Made by a program: the position numbers and the translations under genes. 64,000 nt of DNA, taken from Psychrobacillus sp. FSL K6-4046 (GTDB lineage: Bacteria > Bacillota > Bacilli > Bacillales_A > Planococcaceae). Shown piece by piece: positions 33,048-43,070 of this stretch. Within the stretch, counting starts at the first letter, position 1. Each line of letters begins with the position of its first letter. Below the pieces are notes generated by a model that ran no database searches, had not been told where the DNA came from, and saw only the letters and a program-made list of their open reading frames with translations. Where the stretch lies: contig NZ_CP152020.1 of the NCBI RefSeq assembly GCF_038624605.1, forward strand, positions 2,225,312 through 2,289,311, read 5' to 3'.

Positions 33048-35048
33048 TTATTTTTGTAGTAAGTTTTTCATTTTAGAAACAACATTTTCTACATTAAATC
33101 CGTATTCTTTCATAACGATTTCACCAGGAGCACTTGCACCGAATGTATCGATTGCAATTACGTCCCCTTCGAATCCAACATAACGATGCCAACCAAGAGA
33201 AGATCCCATCTCAATCGCAAGACGTTTTGTTAAATTAGAAGGTAGTACTGCATTTTTATATGCAGCATCTTGTTTTTCAAATCTATCCCATGAAGGCATA
33301 GAAACTACAGAAACTTGAATTCCTTCAGCCGCTAAAGCTTTTTGAGCTTCTACTGCTAGCCCAACCTCTGAACCAGTTGCTAATAAGATACCTTCTGCAT
33401 TTTCTGCTGGAGAAACGACATAAGCACCTTTTGCAACTCCCTCACTTGCTTGTTCCACAGAACCTTTTAGTGTTGGTAGATTTTGACGTGATAGAACTAA
33501 TACAGTCGGTTGATCTTTAGAAGAAACAGCTAGCTTCCATGCTTCAGCAGTTTCGTTTGAATCAGCTGGTCGTATAACTGATAGACCTGGCATCGCTCTT
33601 AGTGATGCTAAGTGCTCAACTGGCTCATGAGTTGGACCATCTTCTCCTACTGCAATACTGTCATGTGTAAATACATAAGTAACTGGTAATCCCATTAAGG
33701 CAGATAGACGAATTGCTGGTCGAACATAATCACTAAATACGAAGAATGTACCGCCAAATACATGAAGACCACCATGTAATGCCATACCGTTAAGTGCAGC
33801 TCCCATTGCAAATTCACGTACTCCAAACCAGATGTTTTTACCTGCATAGTTTTCAGCAGAGAAATCGCCAGCATTTTTAATAGTAGTTTTGTTAGAACCA
33901 GCTAAGTCAGCACTTCCTCCAAAGAATGAAGGTAGATTCTGAGCAATTGCGTTAATTGCTTCTCCTGAAGCAGCACGACTTGCCTGTGAAGAACCTTCTT
34001 CATATGATTTAAGAGCATCTGCAAAGTTTGCAGGCATTTCTCCTTTAATCGCTTGATTTAAAGTTGCTGCTAATTCTGGGAATTCTTTTTCATATGCTGC
34101 AAATTTATCATTCCAAGATGCTTCTTCTTGAACGCCTTGACGTTCTGCAGCTTCCTTGAAAGTCTCGTATACTTCCTCTGGAACATAGAAATCTTCCTCA
34201 AATAACCATTTGTACTCTGCTTTAGCTAAAAGAGATTCTTCTTTTCCAAGTGGCATACCATGCGCATCTGCTTTACCTGATCGGTTTGGTGAACCAAATC
34301 CAATGACTGTTTTAACTTCGATAATAGTTGGCTTATCATTTTGTGATTTAGCTTTATCGATAGCAGCAGAAATAGCTTCGATGTCATTTCCATCTTCTAC
34401 GTATATATGATTCCATCCATAAGATTCAAAACGCTTAGCTATATTTTCAGAGAAAGATTTATGTAAATCTCCATCTAATGAAATATCATTACTATCATAC
34501 AATACGATTAATTTATCTAACTTCAAGTGGCCTGCTAGTGAAATAGCTTCAGCAGCTACACCTTCCATTAAATCCCCATCGCCACATAACGCGTACGTAT
34601 AGTGATCAACAACAGAGTGTCCTTCTTTATTATAAGTGGCAGCTAAATGAGCCTCGGCCATTGCCATACCTACAGCCATACCAATTCCTTGTCCTAATGG
34701 ACCAGTAGTTGCTTCTACCCCAGCAGTGTGGCGGAATTCTGGATGTCCGGGAGTTTTAGAGTTCCACTGTCTGAAGTTTTTAATCTCTTCCATTGGAAGA
34801 TCATATCCGCCAAGATGTAGCAAGCTGTATAACAGCATAGAGCCATGACCAGCAGATAAAACAAAACGGTCGCGGTTAAACCAATTAGGGTTGCTCGGAT
34901 TGTGGCGTAAATGTTTTGTCCATAACGTATAAGCCATTGGTGCAGCCCCCATTGGAAGACCAGGGTGACCAGAGTTTGCTTTATCGATTGCATCGATAGA
35001 AAGAGTACGTATAGTCGTAATTGCTAATAAATCTGATTGTAATGACAT
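33048..35048 (-). CDS. tkt: Transketolase
   Basis: A 666-residue thiamine-diphosphate enzyme of the non-oxidative pentose phosphate pathway. N-terminal substrate residues are in [15 protein letters not shown], the ThDP motif begins [13 protein letters not shown] near residue 153, and the pyrimidine domain carries [20 protein letters not shown]. Full family length (667 in B. subtilis). ATG 35048 is chosen among three close ATGs because GAGAGGAT is best spaced to it. It follows ynzC, matching the lexA-yneA-yneB-ynzC-tkt order. Confidence 0.96.
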   Translation of the reverse strand: MSLQSDLLAITTIRTLSIDAIDKANSGHPGLPMGAAPMAYTLWTKHLRHNPSNPNWFNRDRFVLSAGHGSMLLYSLLHLGGYDLPMEEIKNFRQWNSKTPGHPEFRHTAGVEATTGPLGQGIGMAVGMAMAEAHLAATYNKEGHSVVDHYTYALCGDGDLMEGVAAEAISLAGHLKLDKLIVLYDSNDISLDGDLHKSFSENIAKRFESYGWNHIYVEDGNDIEAISAAIDKAKSQNDKPTIIEVKTVIGFGSPNRSGKADAHGMPLGKEESLLAKAEYKWLFEEDFYVPEEVYETFKEAAERQGVQEEASWNDKFAAYEKEFPELAATLNQAIKGEMPANFADALKSYEEGSSQASRAASGEAINAIAQNLPSFFGGSADLAGSNKTTIKNAGDFSAENYAGKNIWFGVREFAMGAALNGMALHGGLHVFGGTFFVFSDYVRPAIRLSALMGLPVTYVFTHDSIAVGEDGPTHEPVEHLASLRAMPGLSVIRPADSNETAEAWKLAVSSKDQPTVLVLSRQNLPTLKGSVEQASEGVAKGAYVVSPAENAEGILLATGSEVGLAVEAQKALAAEGIQVSVVSMPSWDRFEKQDAAYKNAVLPSNLTKRLAIEMGSSLGWHRYVGFEGDVIAIDTFGASAPGEIVMKEYGFNVENVVSKMKNLLQK

Positions 35049-35134
35049 GAATGACATCCTCTCGAACAAATTTTTTTCTATATTATTAGTGTAGACAACA
35101 ATCTCTGTATTATCAAGGTTTCTAAAATGATTAG

Positions 35135-35368
35135 TTAATTCAGAAATTTACCCTTTTTTGCTTGCTGAACCTTTTCTGGCGTTACGTCATTTCCAGAAGG
35201 GTCAATAACTTTCACATGTTCAATTGTATCTCTCATCGTCGCTCTAAACGTTTCCAAATATTCTTTGCGTAGTGCACTTTGTTCTTTTGCCTCTTCAATA
35301 GATAATCCACTAGACTTAGATTTCTTTGACAGCTCGTTTATACGTGCTAATTTTTCTTTACTTAACAT
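35135..35368 (-). CDS. ynzC: DUF896 protein YnzC
   Basis: A 77-residue DUF896 protein, predicted mostly helical ([34 protein letters not shown]). In B. subtilis it is the third gene of the SOS-induced yneA-yneB-ynzC operon. Function unknown. Here a terminator lies between it and yneB, so part of its expression may need read-through or another promoter. Confidence 0.9.
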   Translation of the reverse strand: MLSKEKLARINELSKKSKSSGLSIEEAKEQSALRKEYLETFRATMRDTIEHVKVIDPSGNDVTPEKVQQAKKGKFLN

Positions 35369-35410
35369 TTAATTTCATCCTTTCAGCTATCTCTTATATA
35401 AAGGTATGAA

Positions 35411-36389
<979 letters not shown>

Positions 36390-36406
36390 GTTAAAACCTC
36401 CAAATA

Positions 36407-36484
36407 AGAATGTTTGTTCGTATCTATATTTTAATACTAATGCGAACATTTGTTTTTGTCAACATATTTTAGAACCTATGTTTG
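36407..36484. promoter_or_regulatory. Three LexA (SOS) boxes between yneA and lexA
   Basis: Against CGAACRNRYGTTYG the sites are AGAATGTTTGTTCG at 36407-36420 (read on the complement), CGAACATTTGTTTT at 36443-36456 and AGAACCTATGTTTG at 36471-36484. Each differs from consensus at about two positions. The layout fits shared control of yneA and lexA autoregulation. Confidence 0.8.
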
Positions 36485-36562
36485 CATATTGTATAGGACA
36501 CTGTTATACTATTAACAAGTATTAATATAGTAGGTAATTTATTACTAAAAGAGGTGAACTCA

Positions 36563-37183
36563 TTGAAGAAAGCGTCGAAAAGACAGGAAGATATTTTAGC
36601 TTTTATAAAAGAAGAGGTTCGTAAAAAAGGCTATCCACCTTCCGTACGTGAAATTGGCGAGGCTGTTGGACTTGCCTCAAGCTCTACAGTGCATGGTCAC
36701 TTAGCAAGATTAGAGAGTAAAGGGTTAATTCGGAGAGATCCTACAAAACCACGCGCTATTGAAATATTGGACGGTTTGGAAGTTTCTGTGGAAAGACAGG
36801 GTGTTGTGCATGTTCCTTTGGTTGGTAAAGTTACTGCCGGTATGCCTATAACAGCTATTGAAAATGTTGAAGAATTTTTTCCTTTACCTGAAACGTTTGG
36901 TACATCGGACGACCATCTATTCATGTTAGAAATTATGGGTGACAGTATGATTGAAGCTGGAATCTTGAATGGAGATTATGTTGTGGTTAAACAACAACAA
37001 TCTGCTAATAATGGGGATATTGTAGTTGCAATGACTGAGGACGACGAAGCTACTGTGAAACGGTTCTTTAAAGAAAAAACATATTTTAGATTACAACCAG
37101 AAAACTCGACTATGGACCCTATTATTGTGAACCAAGTTTCGATTTTAGGAAAAGTAGTTGGAGTTTACCGACATATCCACTAA
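36563..37183 (+). CDS. lexA: SOS repressor LexA
   Basis: A 206-residue repressor. The winged HTH is at residues 1-65 ([23 protein letters not shown]). The self-cleavage site is Ala92-Gly93 (KVTAGMPI), the catalytic Ser128 is in MGDSMIEAG, and Lys166 is in ATVKRFF. Numbers are one higher than in B. subtilis. RecA filaments stimulate cleavage and derepress the SOS regulon. TTG 36563 has AAGAGGTG upstream, and the frame-open GTG nine bases earlier lies within this site. Confidence 0.96.
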   Translation: MKKASKRQEDILAFIKEEVRKKGYPPSVREIGEAVGLASSSTVHGHLARLESKGLIRRDPTKPRAIEILDGLEVSVERQGVVHVPLVGKVTAGMPITAIENVEEFFPLPETFGTSDDHLFMLEIMGDSMIEAGILNGDYVVVKQQQSANNGDIVVAMTEDDEATVKRFFKEKTYFRLQPENSTMDPIIVNQVSILGKVVGVYRHIH

Positions 37184-37224
37184 TAATCTCTTGACTTATT
37201 TCCGTATCATAGTATGATTACGTA

Positions 37225-37315
37225 GAGCCGATATCATATCTAAACTAGAAAGTGGACATTTCTGTTTAGATCATCGAAAAACCCCTTCACATTTATATGT
37301 GAGGGGGTTTTGTTT
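37225..37315 (+). ncRNA. Candidate small RNA downstream of lexA
   Basis: A good SigA promoter (TTGACT at 37191, 16-base spacer, TATGAT at 37213) is followed by no open frame. Two hairpins follow: TCTAAAC...GTTTAGA at 37239-37270 and a strong terminator with CCCCTTCACAT and ATGTGAGGGG arms plus TTTTGTTTTT at 37280-37315. The predicted transcript is about 90 nt. The alternative is that only the terminator matters, serving lexA. Confidence 0.5.
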
Positions 37316-37435
37316 TTACTAATAATTTCTTATCTTGCTTTTACACCTTAAGTCTACACTTCCCCCTCGTCTTTTTATGAAAGAACTTAACAAAAGAGAA
37401 TCATAATCTACTAACCGTGGAAAGGAAGATTCAAA

Positions 37436-37885
37436 TTGCAATTTCCTTATCGTAACGATTTTCGAAAAACCTTAATACCTTACCTTAAAAATTTGTCTGA
37501 AGAAAATTGGGTGAAAGTTCACCCTAATTACTCTAATAATGTAGCCTGGGTAGTATTTCATATAGCCACAAGTGAGGATTTCTGGATCAATGAAATAGCT
37601 TTTAAAAAGAAACCTAAAGTTACTGTTAATGCTTATTCACCACCTCGAGAAATCTTAACAGCTTACGAGGAAATCAGAATGGAAACTGATTTTATTCTTA
37701 ACTCTTTGGATGTTTTACAATTTGACCAGCTTATAGACGTGCCATCATTTTCTGACGGGTGGATCCCTCCATCAGTTCCGACAATTGGTTGGGTATTTCA
37801 GCATGTGTATGGTCACGAGGCCTACCATATTGGTCAACTAGCTGTGATTGCCCATCTGAACCAATTTGAAAAACCATTATTCTAA
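37436..37885 (+). CDS. DinB-like metal-dependent hydrolase family protein
   Basis: A 149-residue four-helix DinB-type protein. Conserved His residues are visible in VAWVVFHIATSEDFWI, HVYGHEAYHIGQL (two His, spacing typical of the metal triad). DinB-fold enzymes bind a divalent metal and often conjugate thiols, but the substrate cannot be told. TTG 37436 follows GGAAAGGAAG with normal spacing. Although some DinB genes are damage-inducible and lexA is adjacent, no SOS box is seen before it. Confidence 0.8.
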   Translation: MQFPYRNDFRKTLIPYLKNLSEENWVKVHPNYSNNVAWVVFHIATSEDFWINEIAFKKKPKVTVNAYSPPREILTAYEEIRMETDFILNSLDVLQFDQLIDVPSFSDGWIPPSVPTIGWVFQHVYGHEAYHIGQLAVIAHLNQFEKPLF

Positions 37886-38059
37886 CAACTATTACATACA
37901 TTTCTACTAAAAAATATTAAATACTCTATTTTTCATTTATTTTATACAATTTTCTCCTTTTTTGGTTTTTCTTTTTGCGACGAAGGGTAAAGTTTTATAG
38001 TTCAAGAAAAACCTTCCATATATGTGTGTCACAACCCAAATAAGAAAAGGAGAGAAAAT

Positions 38060-38647
38060 ATGAGGAAAGGACTAAAATTATTATTTTTACTTTCGTGCAC
38101 TATTTACTTAGTTGCCTGTAATTCAAATGAAGAGGTTACTCCCCCAATAGCTGACAAGGAAAAACGACCAATAGAACTTAAAGCTAGTAAAACAGAGGCA
38201 GAAATGGTATCTACTAAAGTACCTGAAAATTTTAAAGATCGAGAAGCCGTTGAAACGTATGTCACGGAAGTTAGGGAAATTTATATGGAGACTACTAATT
38301 TAGGAGCTCAGTGGGATGCTCTAAGAATAGGCTCCTCCACAGGAGAGGTAACTCCTCCAGAATTCGCTGAAGTAATCAGAACAGATTTGTTACCCCAAAA
38401 CATGGCTATTATTGAAGTAATTGAAGCAATAGTCCCTCCGAATGATGAAATTGCTCGTACCCATGAACTTTTCATAGACGCAATCAATAAACAGCATATA
38501 GCATTTAGTGAGGTTGCTACTGCTATGGACACATACGATTCCAATAAAATGACTAAGGCGAACGAAATTTTGAGTGAGGTAAGAAAACTTGATCGCGAAT
38601 TTGGAAGAGAGATGGAGAATTTACTACTTGAATATAATATAGATTGA
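38060..38647 (+). CDS. Hypothetical lipoprotein, paralogue 1
   Basis: A 195-residue lipoprotein: basic start (MRKG), hydrophobic core and lipobox YLVAC with Cys near residue 21. The mature part has a charged linker and a predicted helical domain (VREIYMETTNLGAQWDALR, HELFIDAINKQHIAFSEVA, EVRKLDREFGREME). Its last ~125 residues are closely similar to the protein encoded at 39164, so the two arose by tandem duplication. AAAGGAGAG precedes ATG 38060. No function recognised; the helical surface domain may bind cell-envelope components. Confidence 0.75.
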   Translation: MRKGLKLLFLLSCTIYLVACNSNEEVTPPIADKEKRPIELKASKTEAEMVSTKVPENFKDREAVETYVTEVREIYMETTNLGAQWDALRIGSSTGEVTPPEFAEVIRTDLLPQNMAIIEVIEAIVPPNDEIARTHELFIDAINKQHIAFSEVATAMDTYDSNKMTKANEILSEVRKLDREFGREMENLLLEYNID

Positions 38648-39163
38648 TTTGTAAAAAAATCACATACACCAAAAGACATTAAGATGGCATGATATATTCA
38701 TGTCCATCTTTTTTTATTTCCAAAGAACCTCCTTCCCTTTTTCATAACATCTGAGTGAATATATTTCTGACAGACGCTTTCAGTTGTTCAGGTTAAGCCA
38801 TCATCCTGATGTCGTGACCTGCCGCTACAATCACTTATTTGTAAATGTTAGTGTTTAATCAGGATTTTGCTATTTAAGAAAATACTCATCTTTATATTTT
38901 TATATCCCCTTAAAACACCCTATTACCAACGCACAAAAGCTATTTTACAAGCGATCATTAACCAAATAGCAGTGACTTCATTTTTTCATCTGAATATATT
39001 AAGTAAGTGATTTTTTATTCATCGAAAATAAAAAGAAATCAGCTTAGGAAGGTCTTAGTATGTCCTTCACTGGGATCGCATTTGTTAGCCCGTTTAAAAG
39101 ATGTATGAAAGATCCGTGTACTAAAAATATAGTACTTTCCAATTACAGGAAGGGGTTAATAAA
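38648..39163. other. Spacer between lipoprotein paralogues, with terminator and decayed repeat
   Basis: Contains a terminator for the first lipoprotein (AAGATGGCATGA...TCATGTCCATCTT with a T run, about 38681-38713). A degenerate copy of the dispersed repeat is recognisable around 38770-38835 by GACGCTTTC, TAAGCCATCA and CAATCA in the usual order. Nothing else is recognised; no coding frame with a ribosome binding site was found. Confidence 0.5.
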
Positions 39164-39760
39164 ATGAAGAAATGGTTCATGATAGGGTTAATTTCCCTTA
39201 TTCTAGGAGTGACTGCCTGTTCTCCATCTTCAAAGGAAGCAAAGCCCGAGAAAGAATCGGTGGAAGTCGTCAAAAAGGAAGAAGAGTCTGAAACTAAAGT
39301 AGAAAAAGAAGTTACGAAGGAAGAAGAAAAAACAGAAGTTGTGACAGCCGACAAGGAATTGATACAGTATTATGTTGATGATGTACGAGACGCTTATATG
39401 CAGGTATCTGACTTAGCGGTACAGTGGGATGAACTTAGAATGGGTGCATCAAATGGTGAAATCGATAGCTATACATTTGCTACTGCCATTTATGAAGAAA
39501 TACTGCCCCAAAATATGTTTGTACTAGAAAACATAGAAGCAATCATTCCCCCTAATGATGATATTGCAGCTACCCATGAGTTACTAATAGATGCCATTAG
39601 CAAGCAGCACATTGCATTTAGTGAGGTTGCAGCCGGTATGGATGCCAACGATCCCGATAAAATCACAAAAGCAAATGAAATTTTAAATGAAGTACGAAAA
39701 TTGGATCGTGAGTTCGGCAGAAAAATGGAGACACTCATCAAGGAATATGGAATAGATTAA
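39164..39760 (+). CDS. Hypothetical lipoprotein, paralogue 2
   Basis: A 198-residue lipoprotein with lipobox GVTAC (Cys near residue 19) and a long Lys/Glu-rich linker (about residues 22-65) longer than in its paralogue at 38060. The C-terminal helical domain is strongly conserved between the two: QWDELRMGASNGEI versus QWDALRIGSSTGEV, and the shared ANEIL...EVRKLDREFGR. AGGAAGGGG precedes the ATG. It has its own upstream spacer of about 500 bp, so independent expression is likely. Confidence 0.75.
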   Translation: MKKWFMIGLISLILGVTACSPSSKEAKPEKESVEVVKKEEESETKVEKEVTKEEEKTEVVTADKELIQYYVDDVRDAYMQVSDLAVQWDELRMGASNGEIDSYTFATAIYEEILPQNMFVLENIEAIIPPNDDIAATHELLIDAISKQHIAFSEVAAGMDANDPDKITKANEILNEVRKLDREFGRKMETLIKEYGID

Positions 39761-39823
39761 TATAGCTATAACAAAGAAAGAACATAAAAAATGGGCTGGT
39801 AAACATTTTGCCAAGCTCATTTT

Positions 39824-40039
39824 TTAATAATAAGGTTTAAATAAACTGATTATAGCCATTAAAACTAGTATCAAAGAGATCATCATAAATGTATAACCCA
39901 TAAATGCTTTGTTCTCTTTTTTTAAATCGTTTAACCCTAATAGAAAACAATTTGCACCTATGAACAACGCCATAAAAGGTAATAAATTCAGTTCGGTTAG
40001 TAAATCTAAAACTCCAAATACAATTGCACATACCAACAA
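39824..40039 (-). CDS. Small DUF3953-like membrane protein
   Basis: A 71-residue protein with two to three membrane helices separated by a charged loop (GLNDLKKENKAFMGY). Layout and the LLPFMALFIGANCFLLGLNDL segment resemble DUF3953 (YczI-like) proteins. The frame begins at TTG 40039 after AAAAAAAAGAG; a stop eight codons upstream limits the N-terminus. An A8 run just upstream could hide a frameshift in a longer ancestral N-terminus. Confidence 0.6.
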   Translation of the reverse strand: MLVCAIVFGVLDLLTELNLLPFMALFIGANCFLLGLNDLKKENKAFMGYTFMMISLILVLMAIISLFKPYY

Positions 40040-40386
40040 GGTTACTCTTTTTTTTCTAAATCAATGCACCTCTTCATTTGTCGCATTCCTGATGAACCTT
40101 TTACACCACCTGCTGCAATATCTATTACGCATAATATTTATAGTGGAATGTATCTTTCTCCCCCTAATCTATAGAAGTAGACACTTCATATATCCCCTGT
40201 AAAAAAATCACCAAAATAATTTTATTCTCGCCACGTCTTCATACACTATTCTCCTTTCTAACAATGAACTCCTTTATCTTTCCTTTTTTAGTAATTAAAT
40301 CTCTATCATAACTCATAAAAAATTACATTATTGGGCAACCTCTTAATGTTTAAACAAATCTTTTCTTATGATTGGTGGAGAAATAT
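40040..40386. other. AT-rich spacer without recognised feature
   Basis: About 350 bp with no supported gene or clear hairpin. It carries the upstream region of the small membrane protein on one side and of the 40387 gene on the other. Confidence 0.5.
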
Positions 40387-41067
40387 ATGGGAAAGTCAAA
40401 TAAGCCATTTTATAAAAAGTGGTGGTTCTGGGTAATCGTCATTATTATAATCATTGTATTAACTACAGGTGGCGGAGATGAAGATGCTACAAATAATACT
40501 GCAAACGAACAAACTACAAACAAAACGGATGATTCTAATACTGCTGACAAACCTTCAGGGGAAAAGGAAGAAACCATAAAAGACGATGGGAAGATTAAGT
40601 CGGGGACATACAAGGTTGGGACCGATATACCCGCCGGAGAATATATAGTGTTTGCAAAAGGCTACACGTATATCGAGAGCTCTAAAGATAGCTCCGGAGC
40701 ATTGGAAAGCATTATTTTCAACGATAACCTAAGTAAGGAAGCCAATTCCTATGTCACCCTAAACGACGGGGAGTATTTTAAGTTCCAGGACGGAGAAATG
40801 TATCCCGTTGAACAAGCACCTTCCGTTATTCCAGAAGACGGTGTCTACACGGACGGTATGTATAAGATTGGAAAAGATATTCCTGCAGGAGAATATAAGA
40901 TTACATTAGGCACGGATTCTGAATTAGGTTATTACGAAGTATCTAAGAGCAGCTCACATCAGTTAGAGGATATCGTAACTAATGAAAATGTAGAAGCTGA
41001 TACGTATTTAACTGTTTCGGATGGACAATATCTAAAGCTACAAGGGGTAACAATTAATACAAAATAA
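40387..41067 (+). CDS. Membrane-anchored protein with two tandem similar domains
   Basis: A 226-residue protein. A membrane anchor at about residues 12-27 (WWFWVIVIIIIIVLTTG) is followed by an Asn/Thr/Asp-rich linker and two repeats of about 70 residues. The repeats share G-x-Y-K-V/I-G-x-D-I-P-A-G-E-Y near their starts and S-Y/L-V/T-L/V-x-D-G-Q/E-Y at their ends, so this is an internal duplication of a beta-rich extracellular domain. Similar IPAGEY domains occur in many Gram-positive surface proteins of unknown function. TGGTGGAG precedes ATG 40387. Confidence 0.75.
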   Translation: MGKSNKPFYKKWWFWVIVIIIIIVLTTGGGDEDATNNTANEQTTNKTDDSNTADKPSGEKEETIKDDGKIKSGTYKVGTDIPAGEYIVFAKGYTYIESSKDSSGALESIIFNDNLSKEANSYVTLNDGEYFKFQDGEMYPVEQAPSVIPEDGVYTDGMYKIGKDIPAGEYKITLGTDSELGYYEVSKSSSHQLEDIVTNENVEADTYLTVSDGQYLKLQGVTINTK

Positions 41068-41069
41068 AA

Positions 41070-41463
41070 AAAAAGAGGCTGGGACAAAACCCACCTCAAA
41101 ATTAAAAGCAGTTCAAATTTTACGATGAGTAAAATTTGAACTGCTTTATTTTTATGTCTACTTCGTAGCCGTTGTTCTCCGTTAAGGCGGACGCTTTCCT
41201 GGGGGCACGGATCGAGCCTGTAGTCTCTCCCACGCGCTTGTCCCCTAGGAGTCGCCGCCTTCACTCCGAACAACTAATATTTCTTCTATATTCAGATGAT
41301 CTCTACATAATTTCAGGCAACAAAAAGGACATCTTCTGTTAAAATTTAAGTATCCTACTACCAAATTCTAAACGAAAGAAGTGTCCTTATGTTTAAAAAT
41401 TATAAATGAATCAACTTTCTCTTTTTGCGTAAACTGAAACTAATTATGTCCCAGCCTCTTTTT
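41070..41463 (+). mobile_element. IS1182-type relic with intact terminal inverted repeats
   Basis: AAAAAGAGGCTGGGACA at 41070-41086 is exactly complemented by TGTCCCAGCCTCTTTTT at 41447-41463. Inside near the right end, ATG at 41389 begins MFKNYK then stop; with one base shifted it continues MNQLSLF, like the N-terminus of IS1182-family transposases (MFKNY-MNQ). The rest of the transposase is deleted. A 19-bp-stem hairpin (AAAGCAGTTCAAATTTTAC and complement, 41107-41150) and dispersed repeat copy F occupy the interior. Family assignment is from memory of the N-terminus. Confidence 0.7.
41167..41275 (+). repeat. Dispersed repeat copy F, nested in the IS relic
   Basis: GTTGTTCTCCGTTAAGGCGG, ACGCTTTCCTGGGGGCACGG and AGGAGTCGCCGCC mark this copy, closest to copy C at 27741. 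It ends in CGAACAAC, complementary to its own start GTTGTTC, so the ends pair. Confidence 0.75.
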
Positions 41464-41475
41464 GGGTTATCATTT

Positions 41476-42165
41476 TTATTTCACTCTTAACACCTGACCA
41501 ACATAAATCGAATAATTGGAATCGAGACCATTCCAATCTTTTATTTGTTGCACTGTGCTTCCATAGCTTTGACTTAGTCCATAGACAGTATCCCCGCTTA
41601 CAACCGTGTGATAAACAGCGGTAGCCTTTTTAGGAAGCCCAAACGACTTTACGATACCATTTACATGTCCTCTGGCTAGAGATTCAATGAAAGAGGAAGT
41701 CTTTAGCTTTGCTGCATCGTTCGCGTTATCAATAAACCCGTTTTCTGTAAGAATCGAAGGCATATTCGATTCTCGTAAGACATGGAAATTCGCTGTTTTC
41801 TTTCCTCTATCCGAATAATTGACAAGCTTCAATATTTCAGAGTGAATATTCGTTTGATACGTAGTAGTAGGGGTGCCGCTACCTGGATATATATAATCCT
41901 CATAGCCTGTCCCGCCTCCAGCATTAATATGAACAGACAAGAAAAAATCCGCTCCCCATGCATTTGCTTGGTTCGTACGCTCCTGTAACGATAGAAACGA
42001 GTCTCCAGTTCGACTCATCAAAATACTCACATTGTTGTATTCTGCCAAAAGTATATTTTTTACTCGTGTCGCAATTTGCAACGTTAAATTTTTCTCCTGC
42101 AAACCATTCCCTACTGCGCCTGGATCTGTTCCTCCATGACCTGGATCAATAAATACTTTTACCAT
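41476..42165 (-). CDS. N-acetylmuramoyl-L-alanine amidase (phage-type endolysin, Amidase_3 + LysM)
   Basis: A 229-residue amidase that cuts the amide bond between MurNAc and L-Ala in peptidoglycan. The Amidase_3 domain spans residues 1-175: zinc ligands in [13 protein letters not shown] (His), QEKNLT (Glu) and SVHINAGG (His), and the catalytic Glu in [11 protein letters not shown] LysM cell-wall-binding domain follows at ~184-229 ([14 protein letters not shown], ending VGQVLRVK). No signal peptide, so export depends on the holin encoded just upstream. AGAGGTGA precedes ATG 42165. Confidence 0.93.
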   Translation of the reverse strand: MVKVFIDPGHGGTDPGAVGNGLQEKNLTLQIATRVKNILLAEYNNVSILMSRTGDSFLSLQERTNQANAWGADFFLSVHINAGGGTGYEDYIYPGSGTPTTTYQTNIHSEILKLVNYSDRGKKTANFHVLRESNMPSILTENGFIDNANDAAKLKTSSFIESLARGHVNGIVKSFGLPKKATAVYHTVVSGDTVYGLSQSYGSTVQQIKDWNGLDSNYSIYVGQVLRVK

Positions 42166-42251
42166 AATCAATCACCTCTTCTATTTTTTTTATTTTAGAT
42201 ACCTTTCTTTGTACTGCCGTTAGCTACACCAATGTAATCACCCCTTTCAAT

Positions 42252-42278
42252 AAAAAGAGCCACCTCTGTGGGTAGCTC
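42252..42278 (-). terminator. Hairpin at the holin 3' end
   Basis: GAGC(T)ACC and GGT(G)GCTC arms flank CACAGA and are followed by TTTTTA on the minus strand. It would attenuate transcription between holin and amidase. Confidence 0.5.
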
Positions 42279-42546
42279 AATTAGGTCTTGTATATGTCAG
42301 TGCTCTTTTACTGTCGGAGATATGCTGTGTCGTTGGATCTTGTATCAAACCAATCATGGACAACATGCCAAAAACTACATTTACAACAGCTATCACCCAC
42401 GACTCTAGTTCATGAGATAACATGTATTCTGTAATCCCAATGTGTTTGAAAGCGATTAGTAATAGCTCCGTTAATATAAATATTTGGGATATGAAACCTA
42501 CAACCCAAATCTTATTTTGCAAACGAATCTTCCAGTTAATGTTCAT
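42277..42546 (-). CDS. Phage holin, phi LC3 type
   Basis: An 89-residue holin candidate. It opens with MNINWKIRLQNKIWVVG and has two membrane helices (about residues 13-33 and 48-67). It then carries the conserved I-x-DPTT-x-H-x-SDS-x-RAL-x-Y tail (IQDPTTQHISDSKRALTY) of the phi LC3 holin family. It would form the membrane lesion that lets the downstream amidase reach the wall. Its start overlaps the stop of the coiled-coil gene. Confidence 0.88.
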   Translation of the reverse strand: MNINWKIRLQNKIWVVGFISQIFILTELLLIAFKHIGITEYMLSHELESWVIAVVNVVFGMLSMIGLIQDPTTQHISDSKRALTYTRPN

Positions 42547-42836
42547 ACACTTGTCACCTCCTGTATGAGTGTCAAATCTTCTAATCGGCGGCTTGCTTGT
42601 TTGTTGCTTTCCTCCACTCGAGTTAATCTTTCTGATAAAATTTCTCGTTGTTTTTCAAGTGCTTTTAATTCTCTTTGAATTACCTCCACCCCTTTTATGA
42701 TGTTATCAAGCTTCGTTTCGATTACCGCAGTCCTAGCTGCCTCTGCCTTTACATCCTTGTCTCGGTTGCGGCTATAGGTGAGCAATCCGACAAGAAACCC
42801 TAAAACTGTGCAACCCATACCTATAAATAATTCCAT
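42543..42836 (-). CDS. Phage lysis-module protein: N-terminal membrane helix plus coiled coil
   Basis: A 97-residue protein with an N-terminal membrane helix (LFIGMGCTVLGFLVGLLTY) and a charged coiled coil to near the C-terminus (IKGVEVIQRELKALEKQREI). Genes of this size and layout lie just upstream of holins in Bacillus phages. XhlA-type proteins are similar in size but have the helix at the C-terminus, so the name is withheld. AAGGAGTGAGG precedes ATG 42836. It overlaps the holin gene by four bases. Confidence 0.7.
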   Translation of the reverse strand: MELFIGMGCTVLGFLVGLLTYSRNRDKDVKAEAARTAVIETKLDNIIKGVEVIQRELKALEKQREILSERLTRVEESNKQASRRLEDLTLIQEVTSV

Positions 42837-42864
42837 TTCCCTCACTCCTTCTTTTTACGGGATA

Positions 42865-42902
42865 GAAAAAGAACGCTCCCAAATAGGAACGTCCTTTTCT
42901 TC
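42865..42902 (-). terminator. Terminator between the ArpU-like gene and the lysis genes
   Basis: AGAAAAGGACGTTCCTA pairs imperfectly with TGGGAGCGTTCTTTTTCT, with a short loop and T-rich tail. It isolates the lysis genes from the regulator transcript, so they need their own promoter. Confidence 0.65.
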
Positions 42903-43070
42903 TGCCGATATTTTTTATTTCTTCTTAGTTTATATTAAAACATATAAATAATGAAAAAGTGTGCCATCATTGTGCCGTCTTTTCTTTGCTCATCTTAAAT
43001 CTGTTAATCAGTCTTATTAGACTATTTCTATATTTTATATTAAACCATACTCCCGGCAAAATAGAGTGCC

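Noticed and set aside
34715-34993. 92-codon frame with hydrophobic stretches inside tkt
   Set aside because: Same-strand shifted frame within a fully conserved transketolase gene.
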